From Limnomonas spitsbergensis (Eukaryota; Chlorophyta; Chlorophyceae; Chlamydomonadales): 64,000 nucleotides of DNA. The notes under the pieces were generated by a model, which was given only the letters and a program-made list of their open reading frames with translations, did no database searches and was not told where the DNA came from. The position numbers were made by a program, and so were the translations under genes. This document shows positions 36,553 through 48,500 of this stretch, piece by piece; position 1 is the first letter of the stretch; the number at the start of each line of letters is the position of its first letter. The stretch is from contig JAYJMM010000026.1 of assembly GCA_037349105.1 (NCBI GenBank), positions 930,001-994,000 of the forward strand, in the 5' to 3' direction.

Positions 36553-39500
36553 ATGAGGGCATGTACCGCACAGCAAGCCAGTCGCGGCCATGCGGCAACT
36601 CCGAACCCCTACGCCCAGAAACTTCCTCGGATCTGTTCCTCTTCGACCAAAATCAGATGTTCCCCCAGCTCCATGCATGCTGAGAGGCAGCACCGCCTCC
36701 CTCTCTTGTTCAGCGCCAGGCTAGCACGGTTCCGGTGCCATGCACAGGTCGCCGGGGAGGATTCAAGCGGCCATGCTACAGAGGCCACAGCGGAGCTCCC
36801 ATCCGTGTCTGCTCCGCTGCCCCTGTCTGCCCCCGCAGAGCCACCTGCAGCCTCTGCCCGCATTGAAAATACCATGTCGGGCCTGGATGCGCTGTTAGGT
36901 ATCGTCCCAGAGGACAAGGCAGCCGAGGCAGCCGCCGCGGTTGCCGGTGGCAACAAGTGGCGGGCTTCGACCAGGTCTGAGGATGCGGGGGGCATGTCTA
37001 TGGGGGCGATGGAGAAGATGGCAGATGCGGAGCGGCTGCGTAACGATGCTGGGAAGAAGACGGGAGGCAGCAACATTGAGATCCAGATGCAGAAGATTGT
37101 CGAGAAGGTGTGATGCGGAATGCGTGATGATACTATGCTACACATATGTAATGCTGTAATGTGAGAAGTGAAATTGAGATTCAGATGCTGAGGATCGTCA
37201 AGATGGTGTGATGCCGCAGGATGACTAGTGTGCTATGCTGCATTGTTTGATGCCTTGATGTCACTCATGTAGTCATGTGTGATGCCAACACGCCACTTGT
37301 GTGTAATCCACTGATCCCGTTATGTGTGAAGTGCTACAAGAGAGGGCTGAGGTGGTCGTGGGCCTGAGGGGGGAGGGGTGAGGGGGCCATTGACATGCCA
37401 AGTTATCAGCCGACATGGTTGGTAAGCCTGCCTCCCTCAACCCCATGGCCCCTGAGCCTGCAACCTCGTCTCCTCTGATGCTCTGCTGTGCCTCTGCTGC
37501 TCCTCTGTTGCGCTGATAGCTTCTCCCCTGAGCTCTTTGGAGGAAGCTGGCACGTTTACCTCATTTAGGGTACCATCATTTCAGGTGCAAGTGATTTTTA
37601 GCATTAGACACTATGTATGTACGTGTGAATGTATGTCTTTTCTGCTGCCCTTCATGCGAGGAAGCTGGCTGAGCAGCAAGCTGGTATCAAAAAGGCGGAC
37701 TCGCCTGGAACGCCTGCTAAGCCGCGTTCAGATCAGGTGGGATTAAGATGAAATATTTTACTATTAAACCAAACTAGTTGTAGCAGTATACATGGCCCGC
37801 ATAACAAAACAGTATATTCGAATTGCCTTCCCTCCGCATTAACAAATGTCAGGGGCGAGGAATGGATTAAGTACTACTGGTCCTGCACTGTCACTCTCAA
37901 TTGGTGTCCATTAGGGTTTATGGACTCTGTTGTGCTTCCTCACGGTGCGTGACATTACGGTTTACGGGCAATTTATAAGGACCGCCCAAAATGCCTCGCA
38001 ATTACGGCAATTTGCTTACGGCAAAACTACAGGCCAAACCCCGGAGACGGACCGCAACTCTTTTTGGCTCGAAACCAACCCGCCAATTGACGAGAAGTTG
38101 TGATATTGGAAGTTGGACGTTGCTTTGATCATCATGATATTTTCCTTTTGGGGGTGATGCACAACAATGTTGAAGTTCCCACTTGTGAATATCCCTTAGA
38201 ATCTACTTGCGGTCCAGGATAACCGCTCGATCTTCATTGCGTGCAAGCTAAAAAAACGTACTTACGCACAATTACGTGTTTCGCCGTAATTTACCGAAAT
38301 TACTTACACAAGAAACGAATTATGGCGTCATAGCAGACGCAACAGCAACATCAGAACAAGTACATTATGGTAGTGCATATGGTAGTGTGGCATGTGTGCT
38401 TCCTTTGATTGACATGACTGATTACCGGTATGCCGAAAATCAATTTATAATTTCGTTAATTTGCAAACAATGTGGGACATATGAAACCAGTGCTGTGCTA
38501 TTGTACCATAATCCAGAAATCGGTGTACGTATTTACGGACCCTTCCTGTTAAATGTAGCTGAATTTGCCTAGAAATTTCTGTCTGACACTCAGCTACGTA
38601 ATTCAGCCATCGTAGGGACCGTAATCGGCACAGCCCTGTATGAAATGTAGCTTCATAGACCTGCGAGCCCTGCCAACCAGCAGTACGAAACATAATGAGG
38701 AATCAACCAGAATTTATACTCAAAACAATTGCCTGCTTTTGACCAAAAAATCCTCTGGAATCAGATGGTGATACAAGAAAGTATTTCGGAACACGTGTAA
38801 TATTTTGGATGTGTATAATTGTGAAGGGTCCTTGTTTCCTCGTAACTGGAGCCTTCCCTCCCCCCCAGGATGTGAACACCTTGCGCTCCTATGACGAGTT
38901 GCTCAAGTCTTTTGCTACGGCTGGTGACGGCCCATCTGACCCATTTTCTGACTTCCGCTTTTCCACCTTTTCCCACCAGGATGAGAATGCCCTGCGACGT
39001 GAGTTTGATGAGTTGCTCAAGTCCATTGCCACTCCCGGAGAAAGCCAGATGCGGGCTGTCCCTAGCAAGGAGGAGATCCAGCGGCTCAAGGACGCTGCAT
39101 TCGGGCCACTGACGTTTTGGGTCACTGAGACGCGTCCTATTCAGGTGTGTGTAGGGGTTTAGAGGTTATGGATAAGGGCACTTGATGGCAAGGCACACTC
39201 CGGGAGGTAAGGTTCAGGGGTTTAAGGTGTCAGTGGTTAAGTGAGCGGGAGGTGGGGCAGAGAGAAGGCTAGGGGGGAGGCTGTGTTGAGTGGTAAGCAT
39301 CTTGGGGCATGTTGGGTCACTCAACTGTACCATCATGTTGGGTCACTCAACTGTACCATCATGTTGGGTCACTCAACTGTACCATCATGTTGGGTCACTC
39401 AACTGTACCATCATGTTGGGTCACTCAACTGTACCATCATGATAAGTCCTCCGCATTTTCATTCCACCCCCACCACACACACGGACCCCACCGGATGCAT

Positions 39501-42500
39501 CTCCATGCACGAGGAAGATGAAACACAAACACGAGTGAGAGGAGAAAACAAGAAAAATGAGAGAGGCAGATAAAGAGGAGAGGAAAGTGCAAGGGAAAGG
39601 TTATTTATTTTCGAACCGATGAGTTAGGACATCCGCATATTGACCCCAGAGACAGGAGCTTACGCAGGCTGATATAAGGTAAGGTGTTAATCTACATGGC
39701 TGGTCTTGCTTAATACCGATACCGGTAAACCGTAGATTTGCTTTGCCCTCCCTCATAATTAACGATGTTTGGGGTTGAGGGATCCATTAGTATACCAATA
39801 CGGTATACTAATTAACCATCGCCGACGCCAGCTTTCAGTCAGAAATTAAGAGTTCTGATCGATAATTTGTCCTAAGGGCAGTATTAAAAGAAATCGTATT
39901 TCCATACCTGAGGGAAGGCAAATATAATTTACAGCATAGGCATCGGCAGTATGCTTAACATGCCCATACGATGCGCCGTATATTACAAACGGTACCTTCA
40001 GATCGCCTTGGCTATCAAATGCTCAACCTCGCGTTTCTCACTTGATTGCGAGAAAGGTGGAAGGCAGCCCTCAAGAAATATTGGTGTATCTTGCATGGAC
40101 ATTACCGTGTAGTGTTGCATGAGACATGCGTATGACGCATGGTGCATCAGTGTGTTGCTTGGGACATGCGTATGACGCATGGTGCATCAGTGTGTTGCAT
40201 GAGACATGAGTATGACGCATGGTGCATCAGTGTGTTGCTTGGGACATGCGTATGACGCATGATGCATCAGTGTGTTGCATGAGACATGAGTACGATGCAT
40301 GAGACATGAGTATGACGCATGGTGCATCAGTGTGTTGCATGAGACATGCGTATGACGCATGGTGCATCAGTGTGTTGCATGAGACATGAGTATGACGCAT
40401 GGTGCATCAGTGTGTTGCTTGGGACATGCGTATGACGCATGGTGCATCAGTGTGTTGCATGAGACATGAGTATGACGCATGGTGCATCAGTGTGTTGCAT
40501 GAGACATGCGTATGACGCATGGTGCATCAGTGTGTTGCTTGGGACATGCGTATGACGCATGGTGCATCAGTGTGTTGCTTGTGACATGCGTATGACGCAT
40601 GGTGCATCAGTGTGTTGCATGAGACATGCGTATGACGCATGGTGCATCAGTGTGTTGCTTGGGACATGCGTATGACGCATGGTGCATCAGTGTGTTGCAT
40701 GAGACATGCGTATGACGCATGGTGCATCAGTGTGTTGCATGAGACATGAGTATGACGCATGGTGCATCAGTGTGTTGCATGAGACATGCGTATGACGCAT
40801 GGTGCATCAGTGTGTTGCATGAGACATGAGTATGACGCATGGTGCATCAGTGTGTTGCTTGGGACATGCGTATGACGCATGGTGCATCAGTGTGTTGCAT
40901 GAGACATGAGTATGACGCATGGTGCATCAGTGTGTTGCTTGGGACATGCGTATGACGCATGGTGCATCAGTGTGTTGCATGAGACATGCGTATGACGCAT
41001 GGTGCATCAGTGTGTTGCTTGGGACATGCGTATGACGCATGGTGCATCAGTGTGTTGCATGAGACATGAGTATGACGCATGGTGCATCAGTGTGTTGCTT
41101 GGGACATGCGTATGAATGGCAGGATGCCAAGGACATCAAAATATCATGCATGAGGCATGAGTGCGCTACAGTGTTTCCTTTTTCGGCTACAAAGCCACCA
41201 TCAGCTGGTCGCCCCGCGGCCGTCAGAGGCCCGATTAGGACCCGAACTGGACCGGCATGTGACTGGTGGCCAAAGCTGCATGTCTGGCAACAAATTGCCC
41301 GCTGGCCGTAGGCCGGAGTGTATCTGACATGTAGCTGAGTCACGAAAAAAGAAACACTGTTGCGCTACGAGGTACATGAGCACTTTGCATGGGATGCGAC
41401 CATATGAGTTCAATGCATGGGACAGGAGTGTGCTGCATGAGGCATGAGTTTGATATATATTGTTGGAGACCCACTGTTGACCCGCTTGAAAACGTCTCCA
41501 GTGACAACATGAACACGATGACTGGGTTTGTCTTGTCTGCTAGTGTCACCACGCCCTCAGTGATGGGGAGGGTCAATCGCCACCGCCAGCACATCCACAA
41601 CTTGCCACGGCCCATGCACTTGCCATGGCCCATGCTCTTGCCATGGCCCATGCACTTACCAGAGCTCCAGCCCCAGCCTCAGCCCGGGCCTGCACCAGAG
41701 CTTGACATGTTTGTTCACTGACAGAAGCATCAAACTCTACATTGACTTGGCAAGGTGTCCCCTAAGCGCTGCACCCCGGTTGGCAGCTTCCCAGCCTCGA
41801 CACGCCGGTCTCTGGTTTAGGCTTCAACATGGGCTGGGGTAGGGTCTTATGCACTCAATGCCTCTGGTTTAATCTCATGATCTCAGCCCACTCCATCCTG
41901 TCATGCTAAGATGCATGCCCCTAATATTTTTTTGAGGGCTCATAGTCCCTCCAGCTATGAACAAGTTGGTGATAATGAAATGTCAGCCCCTTTCCACATC
42001 CAGAGGTTATATTGGGCCCCATGTGCGAGCGAACCAACAGCATGTGCAGGTGCGCATTGTGACATGCGCGGTGGATATTAAAGATGGAGCTTCTATTCCA
42101 CTTGCACGTCAAGCGACCCTGAATTTACCATCGGCCCGGTGTTACCCCCCCCCCCCCCCCGTAACAGCCCCTTTCTCCCCCTCTAACCAAGCCCATCCCC
42201 CTTGACTCCCCCCCCCTCTGCCTGGTGTGTGCAGGAAGCTGAGCGGTCCGGTCTGCTCATCCGCGGGAACCTGAGGGATGACCGCGACAAGGTCTTATCG
42301 ATCCTCTGCGAGAAGGTGGCCGAGCTATTCCCGGGAAGGTGGGAGGGTTAGGGTCAGGGGTGATGGTGGAGGGTTGAAATGAGCCAATATCTTGCCTGAA
42401 CGGAGGGTTTCAGGTTTTCAATTGGCCGAGGTATTCCCTAGAAGTGGGGGGGAGGCTGGGTGGGACAGGGAGGTTTTAATAAACAGACCAGAACCCTCTG

Positions 42501-45500
42501 CAGAAATGAGATATCGACAATTGAGAATCTGGACTGTGAACCCTGAATCTTGGGCCCTGAACCCCAAGCCTGTGAAATCCTGAACTCTGCACCCTTACAG
42601 ATATGAGGTCTTTATGGTGGAGGACGAGGATAATGAGGGCTCTGGGCCCGTGGCCCCGCCGTCCGGATCCGCTGCCGCCGCCTTTGCGCCCACCGGCAAA
42701 GCCAGGGGGCTGCTCACCGGAACGCGTGTGGCCTTCCAGATCCTCCCGGCGGAGCAGGCGCAGCCACCACAGACAGACACGGCCCGGAAGGTGGCCGCCG
42801 GTGTGCTGGGCCTACTGGTGATTGGGTCTTGTTTGCAGGTGAGAGGGAGGGGGGGGGCGCCATAGACGGACACGGTTGGAGGGTGACCGTGGGACTGCTT
42901 GGCCTGCTACTGCTTGGGTCATGTATGCAGGTGAGGGGAATCGCAGGTTCAGCCTGGCTTTATAAGGTCAGGTGAGAGGGGGAGAAGGGCATCAGGCGGG
43001 TGGCCATGGGGTTGCTGGGCTGGCTGCTGATTGGGTCATGCCTGCAGTAGAGAAGGGTCGAGGGCTAAGCTCGCGGAAGGGAAGGGCGAGCGAGTGGCAA
43101 CTGGTCAGCTGAGCCTGTTGCTGATCGGATCCTGAATGAAAGGGTCTGGGAGGTGGGCATGGCAAAGCTGGGAGTGATGATGGGCGTGGATATGGGCAAA
43201 GCTTCTCGAGCATGTGAAGATGAAGCCTCAACACTGAACCGTGAACTCTGTCGTGAACGTTGTCCCACAGCTGGCTTTACCCAAATAAGGCCCAAGTGTC
43301 CTTCCACCTAAGAACCGTGAACCCAAACCTGCCACCTAGGCCCATGTGTTCTTCCACCTATTTGCCCATGTGGAGACCTTGAACCCCAGACCCAAAACCC
43401 TTCCCTTGGCACAGGCCTGTGACATCCCTCAGTTGTCACTTGCTGTTTCCACCGCCGCAGCTGGCGCTGGCCTCTAACATCAGCCAGCTCCCTGAGGAGA
43501 CGTTGGCGTGGCTGTCCAACCCGGACAACCTGGACAGTGATATGGTGCCACCGGGGCTGGAGGGATGGGATCCAACATCGTACATTGAAACAGCGCTTCC
43601 TACTTTGTCGGGTCTTCTGGCAGTGCAGGTAGGTGGGGTGAGAGGGGGTGAAGGGGACAACCTGGACAGTGACATGAGGCCACCGGGGCTGGAGGGATGG
43701 GACCTGACAACATGTATTGAGATGGTGCTGCTGACTCTGTCAGGCCCCTAGGTCTTTGTTGGGGCACGAGGGAAGGCAGATATTCAGGTGGCTGGGGGGA
43801 GATGTGATGCCACCGGGTATGGCGGGATGGGGCCTGGCAACAATGGTTGAGACAGCACCGCCCACTCTTTGCTGCCAGAGTCAGTGGGTGTGGGCAAGGG
43901 TTTGTGCGACAAGGGGGGGGGCAGGGGGCAGCTGAAGCCTGTCCAATCCGCTCAGCCAGAATGCGCCATGATGCCAGTGGGTCTGGAGGGAAAACATCTT
44001 ATGACGTATTTTGAGGCAGCGCTGCTCACATTGTCGGGCTGCTGGCAGTGCAGGTTGGGAGTGATGGTCTAGGGGAGGGGGGGGGGCAGTGCAGGTTGGG
44101 AGTGATGGTCTAGGGGAGGGGGGGGGGGTGCAGGTTGGTTGTGATGGTCTAGGGGAGGGGGGGGGCAGTGCAGGTTAGGAGTGATGGTCTTAGGGGAAGG
44201 GGGGATGCAGTGCAGGTGTGGAGTAGATGGGGGTGGCGGTCTAGGGGGCAGGGGAGCTGGAGGGACAGAACACGACAACTTGTGTGGATACTTTACCGGG
44301 ATGGAAGGTCAAGCCTTGGTCTATTTACTGGGGTCAGGTTTAGCATGCGATTATTAACTGGGGGTTACGGGTTCAGTCCAGGATATTGCTTTTGGGGGAG
44401 GGGGTAGTAGTTATCTGGGACGGATGACTGGGTTTGCATGTTAAGCCTAACACTGTTTCAGGTCTGGGAATGTTTCGTGTGAGGTAAGGATATGAGTTTT
44501 GACTTTGACTGTTTGCTTGGGGTGTAGGGTTTAGACTTTGGGTATTCACAGGACGGGGTAAGGTTAAGACGGGGACTATTCGTGTGGGGGGGGTAAGTCG
44601 GGGGCTGTTTACTGGAGACTGTGTCTGGCTGCATTTATGGCTAATGAAAGCACACTCTGGCCTCTGCTGCTGAGTTCGGTTCTAGCCTTGTAGCCGAGCA
44701 GCTCTTACAGCCTTTCGCCTTTAAAGAGCCGTGCCGTGCTTTCACGAATCGCAGCACTTTATTTAGGGTTTAGGGTTTAGGTCAATGCGCACATGTTTTG
44801 ACCGTCAAGCCTGCATGTTGTTCCGCCCAACAGGTTGCGCATGAGGCTGGGCATCGTATTGCCGCCGGCCTCCGTGGGGTGAAACTTGGCCCTTCATTCT
44901 TTGTGCCGTACAGCCAGGTGCGCCCAGCACCCTGACCTAATCTTGTAGGTTTGAGCTCGCTCGCATATAAGATTTATGCATGTGGAAATAACCTAATCAC
45001 CACGTGTTATGGTCGCTACCGGTATAGGCTCCGCTTTTATTTTATTCACGAGTATGGATGAAGGGGGGGACACTTTGTATTGGTGAGTCCGACCTGGTAT
45101 GCACAAAATAATTTTTGCGTTGCAAAGTTGGCTTTATTAACAATAGTCTTATTCAATTTACAAAGGAAAAACCCAACCATTAAGGCTGTTGAGGTCAGAG
45201 TCAAAGTTCGTTGGATACTGCCATGCACCAAAAGCACTAGCGTAGATTGCGATAGACTTCGCTAAAAAAATATCATCATTGGCCTGCGCGGTCATAGCTG
45301 CGCAGTACTAATAATTCAAAAGTCGCCGCTGTGCGGAGTGTCAGTTAGGTTTTCAAACAACTATTTTGGGGGTGCGCGTGAGAGGGGGGCAAAAACAAAA
45401 TTAAATCGACCCCAGCCCTCTTTTTTTGTAGAGCTTAACGAGAGCGTTCCATAGCCGTTTTTTAAATGTGTTTTGGCCCAGGGGGGTGGGAGATATGGGG

Positions 45501-48500
45501 GGGCAAAGTTGGGGGTGGGTGGGTGGGTGGTCCCCCAAAAATCCAATATTTGTTTTTGTTTCCAAACTTCGTATCTTCTTTTCTGGAGGTCTGTTGAGGC
45601 TGGCAGTGGCACCTGTGTTCTCCTTGCCAACATGAGTCCAGTTACATCCTAAAATGTGGCTTGAATTACCACATGACCCCCTGCCCCCCCACACTGAGGG
45701 TTTGGCTCCATTGGACACACCCCGAACCATTCTTAGTTGACGTTTGGCATGTCATCACCTAACGAATTGATATATACCAGTAGAAGCGCCTTGACGAGCT
45801 GATCAAAAAACACCCCTTACATGCCCTGTCATTTTGAATTTTGACTGAGATCTTTGAATTTCAATGGGTTCCGGAGGCGGGGGTGGGGGGGTGGTAGGCT
45901 CGTGGGGTGCTCGTTTTAGGGGGGGGATGGGGTCTCTGGCTTTTTCTTTTGCCCCCCCTCAGGTGCGCGCTATGGAGGAAAAAATATCCCAAGATATCCC
46001 CCCAAAAATATCAAAAAATATCAAAAAACAACGCGCGCTAGCGCGCGACTGTTTGATTCGACATCTGTCAAGTCAGCCTTATGCCAGTCCCTGTAGCGAA
46101 GCTCGATCCTGGGGGCAGAAACGGGTGCTGACGTCAGCTGACGTTTCAGGGCCCCAACAGCTACACGTTTCCTGAGGCCAGGAACCGGCCAGGGTGGTTT
46201 TCTCCAGAGGGTTCAGTACTGGAACCGGCGGAGGAGGAGGATGACTATGCCGAGTATTTCTGACCGTGTACTGTCCTTCCAAGCATCAAAGCCTTTCTAC
46301 TGAAATCTACTGTTTTGGCTGAAAGCGCTGCGTGGACGAAAATTAAAATGATTATAACTGATGCGCGATGTTAAATTACAGTACCTGCTGCGCGACGTAA
46401 AATCAAAATAAAACTTCGCCGCTGCGCGACCGTCTTTTAACTACTGTACTTCTTAAGCTGCGCGATAAAAATAAATTGATTTCTGGGGGTTGTGTGGACC
46501 CTATGGCGATTTACGGTATTGATTCGCTGTCGAGAGGGCACCGTTTAAAGGTTTGATGAAAAAGGATTTCCCATTGCCACCAGGACCCTGAATTCTTCAA
46601 AGCCTCGGTAACGCGGGTTGTTTCCATGCAGCAGCGATCGCCTTCAAAGCTGCTGCCTGGTCAGGGGACTTCAAAAGCAAATTAATATCTGTTGGAGCCC
46701 CGAAACGTCAGCAGTCGTCAGCACCCGTCTCTGCCCCCAGGATCGAGCTTCGCAACTGGGACCAGTACAGGGAATTGTCCCCTTCTGTCCTTATGATGTT
46801 GTCCGCTAGTTCATTCGATAACTTTTGATGTATATCGAGCGATTTGGCGTGGACGGGGGCGGCAAAAACCGTCCCTTCACTGTGATAAAGAGCCTTGCGA
46901 ATTGCGATGATCTCTTGTACATAGATTCAAATGTCGCCACTCTTCCTCCCTCTCACGCCTCGTGGAACAGGGCTGGAGGAACCTCTGGAGGACCTTTCGA
47001 AAACTTTCGTGTTTTTCCTCCACCCTCGTTTCCTCCATCAATCAGAATCAGGCTGAAAGGATCTCTGGACAGATGTCGAATCAAAGAGTCTTGCACCAGC
47101 ACGCGATTTTTTTTATTATTTGCGGTTTTTATTCATAGCGCGCACCCCTAAAATAATTGTTTCGGCCCCTGACTGACACTCTGCCAAGCGGCGGTTTTTG
47201 AATTCATATTAGCGCGTAGCACACTCCGCGCAGGCTAAAAATAATTAATTATTAGCGAAATCAAACCCGTTTTACGGCAATCCAAACAACAAATCATGAT
47301 GTGCAGGTTGGTTCTTTCGGGGCCATCACCCCCTTCACGAGCATTCTCAAGAACCGGTTGGAGCTGTGGGATGTGGCAGCGGCCGGTCCGTTGGGCGGTG
47401 CGCTGGCGTCGGCCGCCCTGCTGGCGATCGGACTGGCACAGGGTGGTGGTGCTGTGCCTGACCCTGTGGCTGCGTCGGCGGATGTTGGGGCGGTGGTGGA
47501 CACAGCTAGCCACCTGTTGGTCGCTGTCCCCTCAGGGCTGTTCCAGGTCTGGTTTGGGGCGAGGGGGGGGGGGGGTGCTGGTCTGATCCGGGGGGGGGGC
47601 GGGCGGCGAGATTGTGGTGGGAGTGCGTTAGGAGTGCGGCGGGAGTGCGTTGGGAGTGCGTTCGGATTGCGGTGGAATTGCGGTGGGAGTGCGGCGGATG
47701 GGGTATCAGATCAGGAGGATGTTGGCTTTGTGGCATGCCTGTTGTTAGGGTAGTACGCTCCTCATATCTCTGTCCACTCCTCCCACTGGCGGAGAGAATT
47801 TGGCAGGAAGGCATTGCTCATACCTCCTAAGTTTTCGATGCATGACCAGCGTAACTCCGCACCTCAATAGACGCTCTGCTCCTTCTCCTGACCGGGATCC
47901 CTGCTGCTCGGCAACACTGCTCGCGCCCCCATCCTTCCTCACTTCTCTGTCGCCCTCTATTGGCAGGGATCATTGTTGCTGCGCGGCATTGCTTGTTCGT
48001 TCTCCAACGAGATGGTAGTGCAGTGATGTTTTCACCCCTGCTGGTCATGCCACCCTCCTGATATCTCTAACCCTCCACCCATGGACAGGGATCGCTGTTG
48101 CTGGGCGGTATTGCTCGCGCGGTGTTGGGCGAGTCGGCGCTGAGGGGGAGCATGGTTTTGGTCTCACCCCTAGTCATCGCTGGATGGTGTGGCCTCATCA
48201 CCTCAGCTCTCAATGCATTGCCTGTGGGCTGCCTAGACGGAGGCAGGATGGTACAGGTGGGAGTGCGGGGGGAGGGGCAGTGTGTAGCAGACTAGCAGCC
48301 GCATAGATGGAGCCCATTCTGTATGAGTTGTGTTGTTGCGTTTGTGGTTGTTGCAACGTTCAAGTTATTATGGGGGACCCGCTGATGACTGACTGACGGT
48401 GCTCTTTGTGAACCCTGAGTATGTTGTGACCACACTCTGAACCATAGCTCTGTATACCAGCCTCCAGTCCACCACCCTCACTGTCACTATCCTCATTCTC

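Larger units (their letters stand above)
45258..47260. mobile_element. 2.0-kb element with long terminal inverted repeats
   Basis: Left end: TTCGCTA, then GCCTGCGCGG, TTCAAAAGTCGCCGCTGTGC, GAGTGTCAGT and ATTTTGGGGGTGCGCG (45259-45380). The right end carries the reverse complement of the same words in mirrored order (47140-47257: CGCGCACCCCTAAAAT, ACTGACACTC, AAGCGGCGGTTTTTGAATTC, CCGCGCAGGC, TAGCGAA). The arms are about 120-140 bp with some mismatches. No transposase frame is seen. It occupies most of EGY1 intron 7. Confidence 0.8.

Noticed and set aside
40100..41115. The 40-bp array as a possible CRISPR
   Set aside because: The units are contiguous without unique spacers, and the sequence is eukaryotic nuclear DNA with introns.
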